From NCBI GenBank assembly GCA_030697205.1, contig JAUYQP010000030.1, positions 1 through 64,000 on the forward strand: 64,000 nt of DNA, written 5' to 3'. The notes beneath the pieces were generated by a model. That model saw nothing but the letters and a program-made list of their open reading frames with translations, did no database searches and was not told the origin of the DNA. The translations under genes and the position numbers were made by a program. Position 1 is the first letter of the stretch. Every line of letters begins with the position of its first letter. Positions 15,997 through 24,452 of the stretch are shown one piece after another. This DNA is from Mycobacteriales bacterium. Its GTDB lineage: Bacteria > Actinomycetota > Actinomycetes > Mycobacteriales > SCTD01.

Positions 15997-17144
15997 GCGA
16001 CGCCCGACGCCATGCCGGCCGACTCGTGGCCCGTCGCACCGTCGTGGGTCGGGTGCGGCCCGTCGACGAGCAGCGCGGCGATGCGCTCGCGGTGCTGGGA
16101 GGCGTCGCCGTAGGCGTACTGCAGGCGCTTGGCGCGCTTGAAGTAGATGTGGCTGTCGTGCTCCCAGGTGTAGCCGATGCCGCCGTGGTACTGGATCATC
16201 GCGCCGACCGCGTCGCCGGCAGTGTCGCTCGCCTTGGACTTCGCGATGGAGACCGCGACCCGTGCGTCGGGGCGCCCGCTGTCGAGCGCGTGCGCGGCGT
16301 AGGTCGCGGCGTGCTCGGCGAAGGTCACGGCGATGTGCAGGTCGGCCAGGTCGTGCTTGATGGCCTGGAAGGACCCGACCGGCTTGCCGAACTGCACGCG
16401 GGTCTTGTCGTACTCCACGGTGTCCATGACGGCCTTGCGGGCGATGCCGACGAGGTCGTTGGCGGTGAGTACCGCGGCCCGGTCGAGCAGCTCCTGCAGC
16501 ACCTCGGGGGAGGAGCCCTCGAGCCGCTCGCCGGATGCACCGTCGAGGACGATCGACGACAGCCGGCTGGTGCGGTCGAGCGTCTCGTGGGCGGTGACGG
16601 TGACGCCGGCCGAGGCAGGGTCGACGAGGTAGAGGCTGCCGTCGGTGGCCGCGACGAGCAGGACGTCGGCGACGCCCGCGTGCTCGACCAGCTCGAGCCG
16701 ACCCGACAGCGTCGCGCCCGCGGTGACAGGCGCGCCGGCCGGCGACGGGGACGAGCCGGGGGAGAGCAGCGCGACGGCCGCCTTCACCTCGCCCGCGGCG
16801 ATGCCGGGCAGGTGGGCCTTCTTCTGCGCGTCGCTGCCGGCCAGGCGCAGGGCCTCGCCGAGCAGGACCGTCGACAGCCACGGACCGGGCACCGTGCCGG
16901 CCCCGAAGGCCCGCGCGATGACGGAGGCGTCGAGCAGGCCGAGGCCGATGCCGTCGTGCTCCTCCGGGACGAGGACGGCGAGCCACCCCTGCTCCCCGAT
17001 CGCCTTCCAGAGGTCCGCGGGCACGCCGTCGGACTCGGGTGCGTCGTACAACGCCCTGACCTGGGCCGGGCCGAAGCGGTCCCGCAGGTAGCTGCGGACA
17101 GCGTCCTGCAGGGCGCGCTGCTCGTCGGTGAGCTGGAACTTCAC
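15993..17144 (-). CDS. Acyl-CoA dehydrogenase, smaller-type FadE subunit
   Basis: A 383-residue acyl-CoA dehydrogenase (MKFQLTDEQRALQDAVRSYLRDRF at the start; KTRVQFGKPVGSFQAIKHDLAD; YHGGIGYTWEHDSHIYFKRAKRL near the end). The central domain is divergent and lacks the usual substrate-loop motifs. This matches one partner of the heteromeric FadE pairs of actinomycetes, where two unlike subunits form an alpha2beta2 enzyme for sterol side chains or other bulky acyl-CoAs. The gene follows the second dehydrogenase by only 7 bp and overlaps the SDR, supporting one operon. Steroid specificity is inferred from family resemblance only; no ring-degradation genes are present. Confidence 0.87.
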   Translation of the reverse strand: MKFQLTDEQRALQDAVRSYLRDRFGPAQVRALYDAPESDGVPADLWKAIGEQGWLAVLVPEEHDGIGLGLLDASVIARAFGAGTVPGPWLSTVLLGEALRLAGSDAQKKAHLPGIAAGEVKAAVALLSPGSSPSPAGAPVTAGATLSGRLELVEHAGVADVLLVAATDGSLYLVDPASAGVTVTAHETLDRTSRLSSIVLDGASGERLEGSSPEVLQELLDRAAVLTANDLVGIARKAVMDTVEYDKTRVQFGKPVGSFQAIKHDLADLHIAVTFAEHAATYAAHALDSGRPDARVAVSIAKSKASDTAGDAVGAMIQYHGGIGYTWEHDSHIYFKRAKRLQYAYGDASQHRERIAALLVDGPHPTHDGATGHESAGMASGVA

Positions 17145-17151
17145 GAGACTC

Positions 17152-18345
17152 CTAGCGGGGGAGGCCGAGCACGCGCTCGGCGACGACGTTGCGCTGGACC
17201 TGCTGGGAACCGCCCCAGATCGTGCAGCTGCGCGACCACATGGCCATGGTCGTCAGCTCCTGCAGGGACAGGTCGGGCTGCGGGTCCGGGACCTGGAAGC
17301 CCTGGCCGAGCACCGCCTCGTAGGCGTCGGACACCCGGCGGAACGTCTCCGACCACATGATCTTGGTCATCGACGCCTCGAAGCCGAGGTCCTTGCCCTG
17401 CTGGGTCTGGGTGAGGACGTGCCACGAGTGGTACTTCAGGCACTCGAGCTCGACCAGCGCCGCGGCGAGCTGCTGGCGCAGGACCGGGTCCTTGGCCGCC
17501 TTGCTGCCGTCGCGGTCGAGCGTGCCGGCCAGCTCGACGACCTGGTCCCACTGGTGCTTGAACTCGGTGTACTGCCCGATCGCGGAGGAGCCGCGCTCGA
17601 ACGACAGCAGCAGCATCGCGGTCGCCCAGCCGTTGCCCTCGCCGCCGAGGATCTCCTCGACGGGGCACAGCGCGTCGGTGAAGAAGACCTCGCCGAACTC
17701 CGCCTCGCCGGTCATCTGCGCGAGCGGGCGCGCCTCGACACCGGGCTGGTGCATGTCGACGAGCAGCATCGAGATGCCCGCGTGGCGCTTGCCGCCCTCG
17801 GGGCTGCTCGTGCGGGCGAGGGTGAAGACCTTGTCGCCGTGCATGGCGTTGGTGGTCCAGATCTTCTGGCCGTTGAGGACGTAGTGGTCGCCCTGCGGCT
17901 CGGCCTTCATCTGCAGCGCCGCGAGGTCGGAGCCTGCGCCCGGCTCGGAGAAGCCCTGGCACCAGATCGTCTCGCAGTGCAGCAGCGGCTTGATGATGTC
18001 GCGCTTCTGCTCGTCGGTGCCGATCGCCATCACGGTCGGGCCGAGGAAGGCCAGGCCGAGCGGGTTGACGGTGCGGGGAGCGTTGGCCTTGGCCATCTCC
18101 TCGTCGTAGATCGCCTTCATCGTCGGCGTGCCGCCGCGACCGCCGAACTCCACCGGCCACTGGATGCCGCAGAAGCCGGCCTTGGCCTTGCCCTGCTCCC
18201 AGGTGCGACGCGTCTCGAACTGCTCGTCGTCGGAGAGGTCGCGCCAGAAGGCGGGCTCGCGCATCTCCTGGGGGAGGTGGGTGTCGAGCCACGAGCGCAG
18301 CTCACGGCGGAAGTCCTCATCCGCCTCGCTGAAGTGCAGGTCCAC
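17152..18345 (-). CDS. Acyl-CoA dehydrogenase, larger-type FadE subunit
   Basis: A 397-residue acyl-CoA dehydrogenase with the FAD/substrate motif WCQGFSEPGAGSDLAALQMKAE and NGQKIWTTNAMHGDKVFTLART, typical of the FadE branch that pairs with a second subunit. The C-terminal SCTIWGGSQQVQRNVVAERVLGLPR has GGS where canonical homotetrameric enzymes carry EGT with the catalytic glutamate, so the base must come from elsewhere, as in other heteromeric FadEs. It heads the operon with the partner FadE and SDR. GTG at 18345 opens on the conserved MDLHFSEADEDFR-type start. A TetR-type site could lie upstream, but none was convincing. Confidence 0.88.
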   Translation of the reverse strand: MDLHFSEADEDFRRELRSWLDTHLPQEMREPAFWRDLSDDEQFETRRTWEQGKAKAGFCGIQWPVEFGGRGGTPTMKAIYDEEMAKANAPRTVNPLGLAFLGPTVMAIGTDEQKRDIIKPLLHCETIWCQGFSEPGAGSDLAALQMKAEPQGDHYVLNGQKIWTTNAMHGDKVFTLARTSSPEGGKRHAGISMLLVDMHQPGVEARPLAQMTGEAEFGEVFFTDALCPVEEILGGEGNGWATAMLLLSFERGSSAIGQYTEFKHQWDQVVELAGTLDRDGSKAAKDPVLRQQLAAALVELECLKYHSWHVLTQTQQGKDLGFEASMTKIMWSETFRRVSDAYEAVLGQGFQVPDPQPDLSLQELTTMAMWSRSCTIWGGSQQVQRNVVAERVLGLPR

Positions 18346-18471
18346 GGGTGTGCGTCCTCTCGGCAGGGAAACCGAACCACGTTCTACTAGAGGGAGTGTG
18401 CCTGGCGCCACACGAGGGGCGTACGCCGGGGTCGTGCCCGCGGCGACGACGTCCTGGGCGAGGATCGGCCC

Positions 18472-19275
18472 GTGACCACACCGGACCGCGACGCCCTGCT
18501 CGACCTCGCCACCGACCTCGCCCGCGAGGCCGGTGCCCTCGCGCTGCGGATGCGCGAGGGCATCGAGGTCGACGAGACGAAGTCCTCGCCGACCGACGTC
18601 GTCACCGCCGCCGACAAGGCGGTCGAGCGGCTGCTCGTGGACGGGATCCGCGCGGCCCGGCCCGACGACGGGCTGCTGGGGGAGGAGGGGGCCGCCACCG
18701 ACGGGACCACCGGGGTGCGGTGGGTCGTCGACCCGATCGACGGCACGGTCAACTACCTCTACGGCATCCCGCAGTGGGCGGTCTCGATCGGCGTCGAGGT
18801 CGCGGGAGTGCGCACGGTCGGTGTCGTCTTCGACCCCGCGAAGGACGAGCTGTGGCAGGCGGTCCTCGGGTCGGGGTCGACCCTCAACGGCCGGTCGCTG
18901 CGGGTCACCGCGTGCACCTCGCTCGACCAGGCCCTCGTCGGGACAGGCTTCGGCTACGACGCCCGCCGCCGCGCCGCGCAGTCCGCGCTGCTGCCGACGC
19001 TGCTGCCCGCGGTCCGCGACATCCGGCGGGCGGGGGCCGGTGCCCTCGACCTCTGCTCGGTCGCCGCGGGGCGGCTCGACGCCTACTACGAGCAGGGGCT
19101 CTCGCCCTGGGACCTCTCGGCCGGGGGACTGGTCGCGACGGAGGCCGGCGCGCTCGTCACGGGCCTGCGGGGGCGGGACGCGGGCTACGACCTGGTCCTC
19201 GCCGCGACCCCCGGGGTGCATGCCGCGCTGCACGACCTGCTGGTCGCTGGCGACGCGGACCGCGCGCCCTTCTGA
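18472..19275 (+). CDS. Inositol-monophosphatase-family phosphatase
   Basis: A 267-residue Mg-dependent sugar or inositol phosphatase. The metal ligands are visible: E71 in LGEEG, D87/D90 in WVVDPIDGTVNY (the family signature), and the C-terminal Asp of SPWDLSAGGLVATEAG. It dephosphorylates inositol-1-phosphate or a related phosphate such as histidinol phosphate, fructose-1,6-bisphosphate or PAP; the family alone does not fix the substrate. It stands alone, divergent from the FadE operon, and is followed by a hairpin at 19288-19320. The GTG start gives the expected N-terminal helix. Confidence 0.88.
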   Translation: MTTPDRDALLDLATDLAREAGALALRMREGIEVDETKSSPTDVVTAADKAVERLLVDGIRAARPDDGLLGEEGAATDGTTGVRWVVDPIDGTVNYLYGIPQWAVSIGVEVAGVRTVGVVFDPAKDELWQAVLGSGSTLNGRSLRVTACTSLDQALVGTGFGYDARRRAAQSALLPTLLPAVRDIRRAGAGALDLCSVAAGRLDAYYEQGLSPWDLSAGGLVATEAGALVTGLRGRDAGYDLVLAATPGVHAALHDLLVAGDADRAPF

Positions 19276-19287
19276 CCTGACCGTCGA

Positions 19288-19320
19288 CCCGACCGAGGCG
19301 GGGGCCCGCAGTTGGTCGGG
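19288..19320 (+). terminator. Terminator-like hairpin after the inositol-phosphatase-family gene
   Basis: Seven-base arms CCCGACC (19288-19294) and GGTCGGG (19314-19320) enclose a second short GCGGG/CCCGC stem. It begins 12 bp after the stop at 19275. No T-tract is present. Confidence 0.5.
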
Positions 19321-19426
19321 GGGATCGCACTTCGGCAGGCTGGGCCGGGGGTATACCGAGACAGAGCACCGCACAGCTGGGTCAGACGACCCGAGGGCGG
19401 CCTTGACCTTGCCCCCAGGGGGACCC

Positions 19427-19648
19427 GTGAGCAGCGCCGAGAGCGACCCGTCCGACCCCACCCATGCCGCGCAGACGCGCGTCACCGAGGCCTACGCCGC
19501 GGCGCGCCGCGGCGTCTACGACCTGCTGCCGAGCGGCGCCATCGCGATGGACCTGCTCAGCAGTGCGCAGCGCGGCATGCTCGTCGAGCTCGAGGCCGCG
19601 GAGCAGCACCTGCTGGTGATGCGGTACGGCATCCCGCATCCCCGCTGA
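19427..19648 (+). CDS. Small hypothetical protein, 73 residues
   Basis: The frame VSSAESDPSDPTHAAQTRVTEAYAAARRGVYDLLPSGAIAMDLLSSAQRGMLVELEAAEQHLLVMRYGIPHPR has a Ser/Asp-rich start and a predicted amphipathic helical C-terminal half. There is no signal peptide, cysteine or recognised domain. An AGGGGGA precedes the GTG, and a TATACC sits about 75 bp upstream (19351-19356). Codon use resembles the neighbours, but homology cannot be tested here, so it is a possible gene with no assigned function. Confidence 0.5.
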   Translation: MSSAESDPSDPTHAAQTRVTEAYAAARRGVYDLLPSGAIAMDLLSSAQRGMLVELEAAEQHLLVMRYGIPHPR

Positions 19649-19651
19649 GGA

Positions 19652-19825
19652 CTACGGCAGCAGGTCGCGCACCACGCTGACGGGGCAGGTCGGGGCCGCG
19701 TAGCCGGGGTTGAAGGGGTCGTAGACCGTCACGCAGGGCTCGGGTGCGGCCATCGCGGCGGGGGCGAGCGCCACCGTCGCGGCCACAGTGGCGAGGGTGA
19801 GGGACAGGACGCGGGTCACGCGCAC
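19652..19825 (-). CDS. Small secreted two-cysteine protein, 57 residues
   Basis: Reading the minus strand from GTG 19825 gives VRVTRVLSLTLATVAATVALAPAAMA, a complete signal peptide with an AMA cleavage site. A mature peptide of about 31 residues follows: APEPCVTVYDPFNPGYAAPTCPVSVVRDLLP. The two cysteines could form a disulfide. A GGAG lies 5 nt before the start; GTG at 19819 is an alternative with poorer spacing. No family is recognised. It is convergent with the 73-residue ORF and divergent from the esterase gene. It would be missed by length-filtered gene callers. Confidence 0.6.
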   Translation of the reverse strand: MRVTRVLSLTLATVAATVALAPAAMAAPEPCVTVYDPFNPGYAAPTCPVSVVRDLLP

Positions 19826-19917
19826 CGGTGCTCCAAGGGGTGAGGGGCTGGTCGTGGCGCGGAAAAGTAGCAGCGCCCGCCGAACGAGGCGTGCACCCTG
19901 CCCGCTACGTTGCGCGG

Positions 19918-20820
19918 ATGAGCCTCGACCCGCTCGTCCAGCGGCTGCTGGACCGGACCGCCGCCTTCGGCCTCGCGCCGTTCGCCGAGGTGGGTGCTGT
20001 GGCGGCCCGCGAGCAGACGGAGCTCGTCGCCGGCATCCGGCGCAGGCGGGCGGTGCTGCCCGAGCTCGCGTCCTACGAGCACGGCACCGTCGCCGGCCGG
20101 CCGGCGGTCACCGCGACCCCGCTCGGTGACGGCCCCTTCCCGGTCGTGCTGCACCTGCACGGCGGCGGCTGGGTCGTCGGCAGCCTCGCCAGCTACGAGG
20201 TCGACATCCGCCGGCTCGCAGCCGACCTCGGCGCGGTCGTCGTGGCGCTCGACTACCGGCTCGCTCCGGAGCACCCGTGGCCGGCGGCGGTCGACGACGC
20301 GTGGGCTGCCCTGCTGGAGCTGACCGCCACCCACGACCGGGTCGCGGTGGCCGGCGACAGTGCGGGCGGCAATCTCGCCGCGGTCTGCGCTCGCCGGGCC
20401 CGTGACGCCGGCATCGCGCTCTCGGGACAGCTCCTCGTCTACCCGGCGACGAGCCAGGCCAGGCACTTCCCGTCGTACGACGAGAACGGTGTCGGCCTGC
20501 TGCTCGACCGCGACACGATGCGTTTCTTCTCCTCCTGCTACCTGCCCCCCGGTGCCGACCGCACCGATCCCGACCTGTCGCCTCTCGAGGCCGATGACGT
20601 CGCGGGCGTGGCGCCGGCGGTGGTGACGGTGGCCTCGCATGACCCGCTGCGCGACGAGGGCCTGGCCTACGCCGAGAGGCTCCGCGACGCGAGTGTCGCC
20701 GTGACGGTCGTCGTCGCGGACGGGCAGGTGCACGGCTACGAGGCGTTCGCCCCGGACATCCCCGGGGCGGAGAGGGCAGTCGTCGCGTCGCGCGACGCGT
20801 TCAGGGGGTTGTTGTCGTGA
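19918..20820 (+). CDS. Alpha/beta hydrolase, hormone-sensitive-lipase-type esterase
   Basis: A 300-residue esterase with the HSL-family oxyanion motif HGGGW (81-85) and nucleophile Ser148 in GDSAGGNLAAV. An Asp in SHDPLRDEG and a His in DGQVHGYEAF complete the triad. The cap is short and there is no signal peptide, so it probably acts on short-chain or cyclic esters in the cytoplasm. TACGTT (19906-19911) lies 6 nt before the ATG at 19918, which argues against longer starts. Its TGA overlaps the GTG of the dienelactone-hydrolase-like gene, so the two hydrolases form one operon. Confidence 0.9.
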   Translation: MSLDPLVQRLLDRTAAFGLAPFAEVGAVAAREQTELVAGIRRRRAVLPELASYEHGTVAGRPAVTATPLGDGPFPVVLHLHGGGWVVGSLASYEVDIRRLAADLGAVVVALDYRLAPEHPWPAAVDDAWAALLELTATHDRVAVAGDSAGGNLAAVCARRARDAGIALSGQLLVYPATSQARHFPSYDENGVGLLLDRDTMRFFSSCYLPPGADRTDPDLSPLEADDVAGVAPAVVTVASHDPLRDEGLAYAERLRDASVAVTVVVADGQVHGYEAFAPDIPGAERAVVASRDAFRGLLS

Positions 20821-21554
20821 CGGAGCTGGCCGGCTGGGACCTCGGGTCCTTCACCGACGGGGGCACCACCTACCCGACCTACCGTCGCGGCAGCGGGCCG
20901 GGCGTCGTCGTCATCCACGAGATCCCCGGGATCACCCCGCTGGTGAAGGGGTTCGCCGAGGAGGTCGTCGACAGCGGCTTCACCGTCGTCATGCCGTCGC
21001 TGACCGGCACGCCGGGTGAGGCGACCACGCTGCTCAACACCCTGTCGTCGCTTCGGACCGTCTGCGTCAGCAGGGAGTTCGCGACGCTGGCCTCGGGGCA
21101 GACCTCGCGGATCGCGGTCTGGCTGCGGGCGCTGGCCAAGCAGCTCCACGGCGAGCTCGGCGGCCCCGGTGTCGGCGCGCTCGGCATGTGCTTCTCCGGC
21201 GGCTTCGCGCTGGCGATGATGGTCGAGGAGCACACCGTCGCTCCGGTGCTCAGCCAGCCGTCGCTGCCCTTCCCCGTCGGCAGGAAGCTGGCGGCCGACG
21301 TCAACCTCTCGCCGGAGGACCTCGCGGCTGTGAAGGCGCGCACCGACTGCCCGGTGCTGGGTCTGCGCTACACCGGCGACAAGGCCGTCGGCACCCGCTT
21401 CGACACCTTGCGCGCCGAGCTCGGCGACCGCTTCCGGGCGGTGGAGTTCGAGGGGCGCAAGCACTCAGTCGTCACGATGCACCGGCAGGACAGCGCGGTC
21501 GAGGCGGTCCTCGCCTTCTTCCACGAGCGGCTCGATCAGAGCACCGAGCGGTAG
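20817..21554 (+). CDS. Dienelactone-hydrolase-family protein
   Basis: A 245-residue alpha/beta hydrolase of the DLH family. The nucleophile elbow reads LGMCFSGGFAL, placing Cys125 where dienelactone hydrolases use cysteine. VVVIHEIPGITP is the oxyanion-side loop with the family's HE pair, and the His of GRKHSVVT near the C-terminus completes the triad. Family members open lactone rings in aromatic catabolism, but many act on other esters, and no ring-cleavage gene is nearby. It is co-translated with the HSL-type esterase (GTGA overlap) and overlaps glgM by 19 bp tail to tail. Confidence 0.87.
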   Translation: MTELAGWDLGSFTDGGTTYPTYRRGSGPGVVVIHEIPGITPLVKGFAEEVVDSGFTVVMPSLTGTPGEATTLLNTLSSLRTVCVSREFATLASGQTSRIAVWLRALAKQLHGELGGPGVGALGMCFSGGFALAMMVEEHTVAPVLSQPSLPFPVGRKLAADVNLSPEDLAAVKARTDCPVLGLRYTGDKAVGTRFDTLRAELGDRFRAVEFEGRKHSVVTMHRQDSAVEAVLAFFHERLDQSTER

Positions 21555-22681
21555 ACCTCCACGGTCTGCTCGGCGATCGCGCGCCACCCGAAGCTCTCGA
21601 CGGCGCGGGCACGGCCGGCGGCACCCATGGCGGCCGCCCGAGAGGGGTCCTCGAGCAACTCCGTCAGGGCGCGGGTCAGGGCCGCCTCGAAGGCTGCGGT
21701 GTCGTCGGCGTCGTAGTGGACGAGCAGCCCGGTGACGCCGTCGTCGACGACCTCGGGGATGCCGCCGACGTCGGAGGCAACGACCGCCGTGCCGCAGGCC
21801 ATCGCCTCGAGGTTGACGATGCCGAGCGGCTCGTAGACCGACGGGCACGCGAAGACGGTCGCGTGCGACAGCAGCTGCGCGACGTCGGCCTTGGGGAGCA
21901 TCTCGCTGAGGAGCACCACGCCGTCGCGGCGCTCACGCAGCGCGGCGACCAGGGCGTCGGTCTCCGCGGCGATCTCCGGGGTGTCCGGGGCCCCGGCGCA
22001 CAGCACCAGCTGGCCGGGCAGGTCCGCGGCCGCGCGCAGCAGGTGCGCGAGCCCCTTCTGCCGGGTGATGCGACCGACGAAGACGGCGTAGGGGACTGCC
22101 GGGTCCACGCCGTGGCGCTCCAGCACGTCAGTCGCCCCGACGGGGGAGTAGGCCACCGGGTCGATGCCGTTGTAGACGACGTGCACCCGGTCCGGGTCGA
22201 GCCGGGGGTAGGCGTCGAGGACGTCGCGACGCATCCCCTGCGACACCGCGATGACGGCGTCCGCCGCGTGCACCGCGACCGACTCGGCCCACGACGACAC
22301 GGCGTAGCCGCCCCCGAGCTGCTCGGCCTTCCACGGCCGGTGCGGCTCGAGCGAGTGCGTCGTCACGACGTGCGGGACGCCGTGCAGCAGCCCACCGAGG
22401 TGGCCCGCCAGGTCGGCGTACCAGGTGTGGCTGTGCAGCACGTCGCAGCCGCCGAGGGCCGCCGCGACCCGCAGGTCGGTCGACAGGACCTGCAGCGCCG
22501 CGTTGGCGCCGTCGAGCCCCGGGTCGCTGCCGTGGGCCGTCGCGTCGGCCCGCGGGCCCCCGAAGCAGTGGACGTCGACGTCGACCAGCGCCCTCAGCTG
22601 GGCGGCCAGGTGCTCGACATGGACCCCCGCTCCGCCGTAGACCTCAGGTGGCCACTCGCGCGTGATCAGACCGACTCGCAT
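21536..22681 (-). CDS. glgM: Alpha-maltose-1-phosphate synthase / glycogen synthase (GlgM type)
   Basis: A 381-residue GT4 glycosyltransferase (actinobacterial GlgA type): MRVGLITREWPPEVYGGAGVHVEHLA, TTHSLEPHRPWKAEQLGGGY, VYNGID, and the donor-site segment ACPSVYEPLGIVNLEAMACGTAVVASDVGGIPEVV. The divergent arrangement with glgC matches the mycobacterial locus, where the enzyme joins ADP-glucose to glucose-1-phosphate to make maltose-1-phosphate for the GlgE route to alpha-glucan. Classical chain elongation is the alternative. TAGCGT on the minus strand (22688-22693) lies 6 nt before the ATG, giving a leaderless start. Confidence 0.88.
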   Translation of the reverse strand: MRVGLITREWPPEVYGGAGVHVEHLAAQLRALVDVDVHCFGGPRADATAHGSDPGLDGANAALQVLSTDLRVAAALGGCDVLHSHTWYADLAGHLGGLLHGVPHVVTTHSLEPHRPWKAEQLGGGYAVSSWAESVAVHAADAVIAVSQGMRRDVLDAYPRLDPDRVHVVYNGIDPVAYSPVGATDVLERHGVDPAVPYAVFVGRITRQKGLAHLLRAAADLPGQLVLCAGAPDTPEIAAETDALVAALRERRDGVVLLSEMLPKADVAQLLSHATVFACPSVYEPLGIVNLEAMACGTAVVASDVGGIPEVVDDGVTGLLVHYDADDTAAFEAALTRALTELLEDPSRAAAMGAAGRARAVESFGWRAIAEQTVEVYRSVL

Positions 22682-22687
22682 GGTTCG

Positions 22688-22697
22688 ACGCTAGTGG
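22688..22697. promoter_or_regulatory. Overlapping divergent -10 elements of glgM and glgC
   Basis: On the minus strand, TAGCGT (22688-22693) is 6 nt from the glgM ATG. On the plus strand, the overlapping TAGTGG (22692-22697), a weaker -10, is 6 nt from the ATG at 22704. The two start codons are only 22 bp apart, so polymerases at the two promoters would exclude each other. No -35 element was convincing. Confidence 0.45.
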
Positions 22698-22703
22698 GAC
22701 AGG

Positions 22704-23954
22704 ATGAGGGTCATGAGATCGACTCCGCGCGTGCTCGGGATCGTCCTCGCCGGTGGGGAGGGCAAGCGCCTTGCGCCCCTCACCGCCGACCGTGCGAAGC
22801 CGGCGGTGCCCTTCGCGGGCATCTACCGGCTCGTCGACTTCGTGCTGTCCAACCTCGTCAACGCCGACTACCTGCGCATCGTCGTGCTGACGCAGTACAA
22901 GTCGCACTCGCTGGACCGGCACATCACGACGACGTGGCGCATGTCGACGCTGCTCGGCAACTACGTCACGCCGGTGCCGGCACAGCAGCGCCTCGGTCCG
23001 CAGTGGTTCGCCGGCTCCGCCGACGCCATCCACCAGAGCCTCAACCTGGTGTACGACGAGAAGCCCGACCACGTGGTCGTGTTCGGGGCGGACCACGTCT
23101 ACCGCATGGACCCGGCGCAGATGGTGGAGCAGCACATCGCCTCGGGGGCGGGCGTCACCGTCGCCGGGATCCGCGTCCCGCGGTCGGAGGCGTCGGGGTT
23201 CGGGGTCATCCAGACCGGGTCGGACGGGCGCACGATCGAGGCGTTCCTCGAGAAGCCGACCGACCCGCCCGGCCTGCCCGACGACCCCAACACGGTCTAC
23301 GCCTCCATGGGCAACTACGTCTTCACGACCGAGGCGCTGCTCGAGGCCGTGAAGATCGATGCCGACGACGTCGGGTCGGTGCACGACATGGGCGGCAACA
23401 TCATCCCGATGCTCACCTCGAAGGGCATGGCGCAGGTCTACGACTTCAGCGACAACGTCGTGCCGGGGGCGACCGAGCGCGACCGCGGCTACTGGCGCGA
23501 CGTCGGGACGCTCGACTCCTACTACGACGCCCACATGGACCTCGTCTCGATCCACCCGGTGTTCAACCTCTACAACCGGCAGTGGCCGATCCTCACCAGC
23601 GCGCCGTCGCTGCCGCCCGCGAAGTTCGTCTTCGAGGAGGCCGGCCGCACCGGCCACGCCGTTGACTCGCTGGTCAGCCAGGGCGTGATCCTGTCCGGGG
23701 GCACCGTGCGCAAGTCGGTCGTCAGCCCGGGGGTGCGGGTGCACTCCGGTGCCGAGGCCAGCGGCAGCGTCCTGCTGCACAACGTCGACATCGGCCGGGG
23801 CGCCCGGGTGCAGCGGGCCATCCTCGACAAGAACGTCGTCGTCGAGCCGGGCGCCAAGGTCGGCTTCGACCCGGAGCACGACCGGGCCCGAGGCCTGAAG
23901 GTCACCGACTCCGGGGTCGCCGTCGCCGGCAAGGGCCTGTTCATCCCCGTGTGA
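22704..23954 (+). CDS. glgC: Glucose-1-phosphate adenylyltransferase
   Basis: A 416-residue ADP-glucose pyrophosphorylase making ADP-glucose from ATP and glucose-1-phosphate. It has the nucleotidyltransferase signature [27 protein letters not shown] and then [62 protein letters not shown] and [14 protein letters not shown]-type segments follow, and a left-handed beta-helix C-terminal domain ends in [16 protein letters not shown]. It supplies substrate to the divergent GlgM. The ATG at 22704 keeps a short leaderless spacing; the ATG at 22713 (MRSTPRVLG) fits homologue N-termini equally well. A repeat-rich gap follows. Confidence 0.93.
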   Translation: MRVMRSTPRVLGIVLAGGEGKRLAPLTADRAKPAVPFAGIYRLVDFVLSNLVNADYLRIVVLTQYKSHSLDRHITTTWRMSTLLGNYVTPVPAQQRLGPQWFAGSADAIHQSLNLVYDEKPDHVVVFGADHVYRMDPAQMVEQHIASGAGVTVAGIRVPRSEASGFGVIQTGSDGRTIEAFLEKPTDPPGLPDDPNTVYASMGNYVFTTEALLEAVKIDADDVGSVHDMGGNIIPMLTSKGMAQVYDFSDNVVPGATERDRGYWRDVGTLDSYYDAHMDLVSIHPVFNLYNRQWPILTSAPSLPPAKFVFEEAGRTGHAVDSLVSQGVILSGGTVRKSVVSPGVRVHSGAEASGSVLLHNVDIGRGARVQRAILDKNVVVEPGAKVGFDPEHDRARGLKVTDSGVAVAGKGLFIPV

Positions 23955-23955
23955 C

Positions 23956-24126
23956 GCCCGTGCCCGTGCCCGTGCCCGTGCCCGCAACCTCTCCGCAAAC
24001 TCCGCCTCCGCCTCCGCCTCCGCCACCGCATCCGCCACCGCATCCGCCACCGCATCCGCCACCGCATCCGCCACCGCATCCGCCACCGCATCCGCCACCG
24101 CATCCGCCACCGCATCCGCCTCCGCC
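23956..24126. repeat. GC-rich hexamer and 12-bp tandem repeats
   Basis: Starting 2 bp after glgC, five GCCCGT-type hexamers occupy 23956-23985. Then come four TCCGCC units (24001-24024), eight exact copies of the 12-mer ACCGCATCCGCC (24025-24120) and one more TCCGCC. Read in frame, the block encodes poly-Pro/His on one strand and an Ala-Asp-Ala-Val repeat on the other; neither looks like a real protein. Exact 12-bp copies suggest slippage-driven expansion. Confidence 0.9.
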
Positions 24127-24127
24127 G

Positions 24128-24346
24128 GATGTGGCGATCACGAAGGGGGCCCGAAACATCAGTGATCGCCACATCTGCCGGGGGCGCTGTCTGGGACGCC
24201 CGCGCCAGGCTGGGTTGTGGCGATCACGGTGAGGGGCGTGAGCGTGCGTGATCGCCACATCTGTCGGCGACGCGGTCTGCCGCGCCAGCCCCAGACGTGG
24301 ATCTGGCGATCATGGTGGGGGCGTGAGCGTGCGTGATCGCCACATC
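24128..24346. repeat. Three palindromes repeated with an 86-bp period
   Basis: Three palindromes start at 24128, 24214 and 24300. Each has arms GATGTGGCGATCA (one or two substitutions in copies 2 and 3) and TGATCGCCACATC, spanning 48, 48 and 47 bp. They are separated by diverged 38-bp spacers, so the period is exactly 86 bp. Copies 2 and 3 share the loop core GTGAGCGTGCG; copy 1 has a different loop. The same unit with the same period recurs at 41897-42030. There is no coding sequence; the block lies between glgC and the DUF3105 gene, both on the plus strand. Confidence 0.85.
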
Positions 24347-24439
24347 GTCGAGGGAGGAAGGGCCGGCGGCAGGCGGGGCGCGGCGGAGTCGGGTGGGGAC
24401 GGCCAGCCTGGGCTTACGGGGGCTTCACGCACCGGTACC

Positions 24440-24445
24440 TACGGT
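24440..24445 (+). promoter_or_regulatory. Leaderless -10 element of the DUF3105 gene
   Basis: TACGGT lies 7 nt before the GTG at 24453, the same geometry as other leaderless starts in this window. It marks that GTG, rather than the internal GTG at 24526, as the natural start and so bears on the frameshift in the leader. Confidence 0.55.
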
Positions 24446-24452
24446 CGGGTCC

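Noticed and set aside
18374-18384. GAACCACGTTC as a KstR-like operator upstream of the FadE operon
   Set aside because: The half-sites are only four bases with a three-base gap, whereas KstR sites have AAC-N2-GTT; the match is too weak to call.
23951-24232. Plus-strand poly-Pro/His ORF overlapping the glgC stop, and minus-strand Ala-Asp-Ala-Val ORFs
   Set aside because: All are products of the hexamer and 12-bp tandem repeats, which are open in several frames at once; they lack a ribosome-binding site and have no plausible fold.
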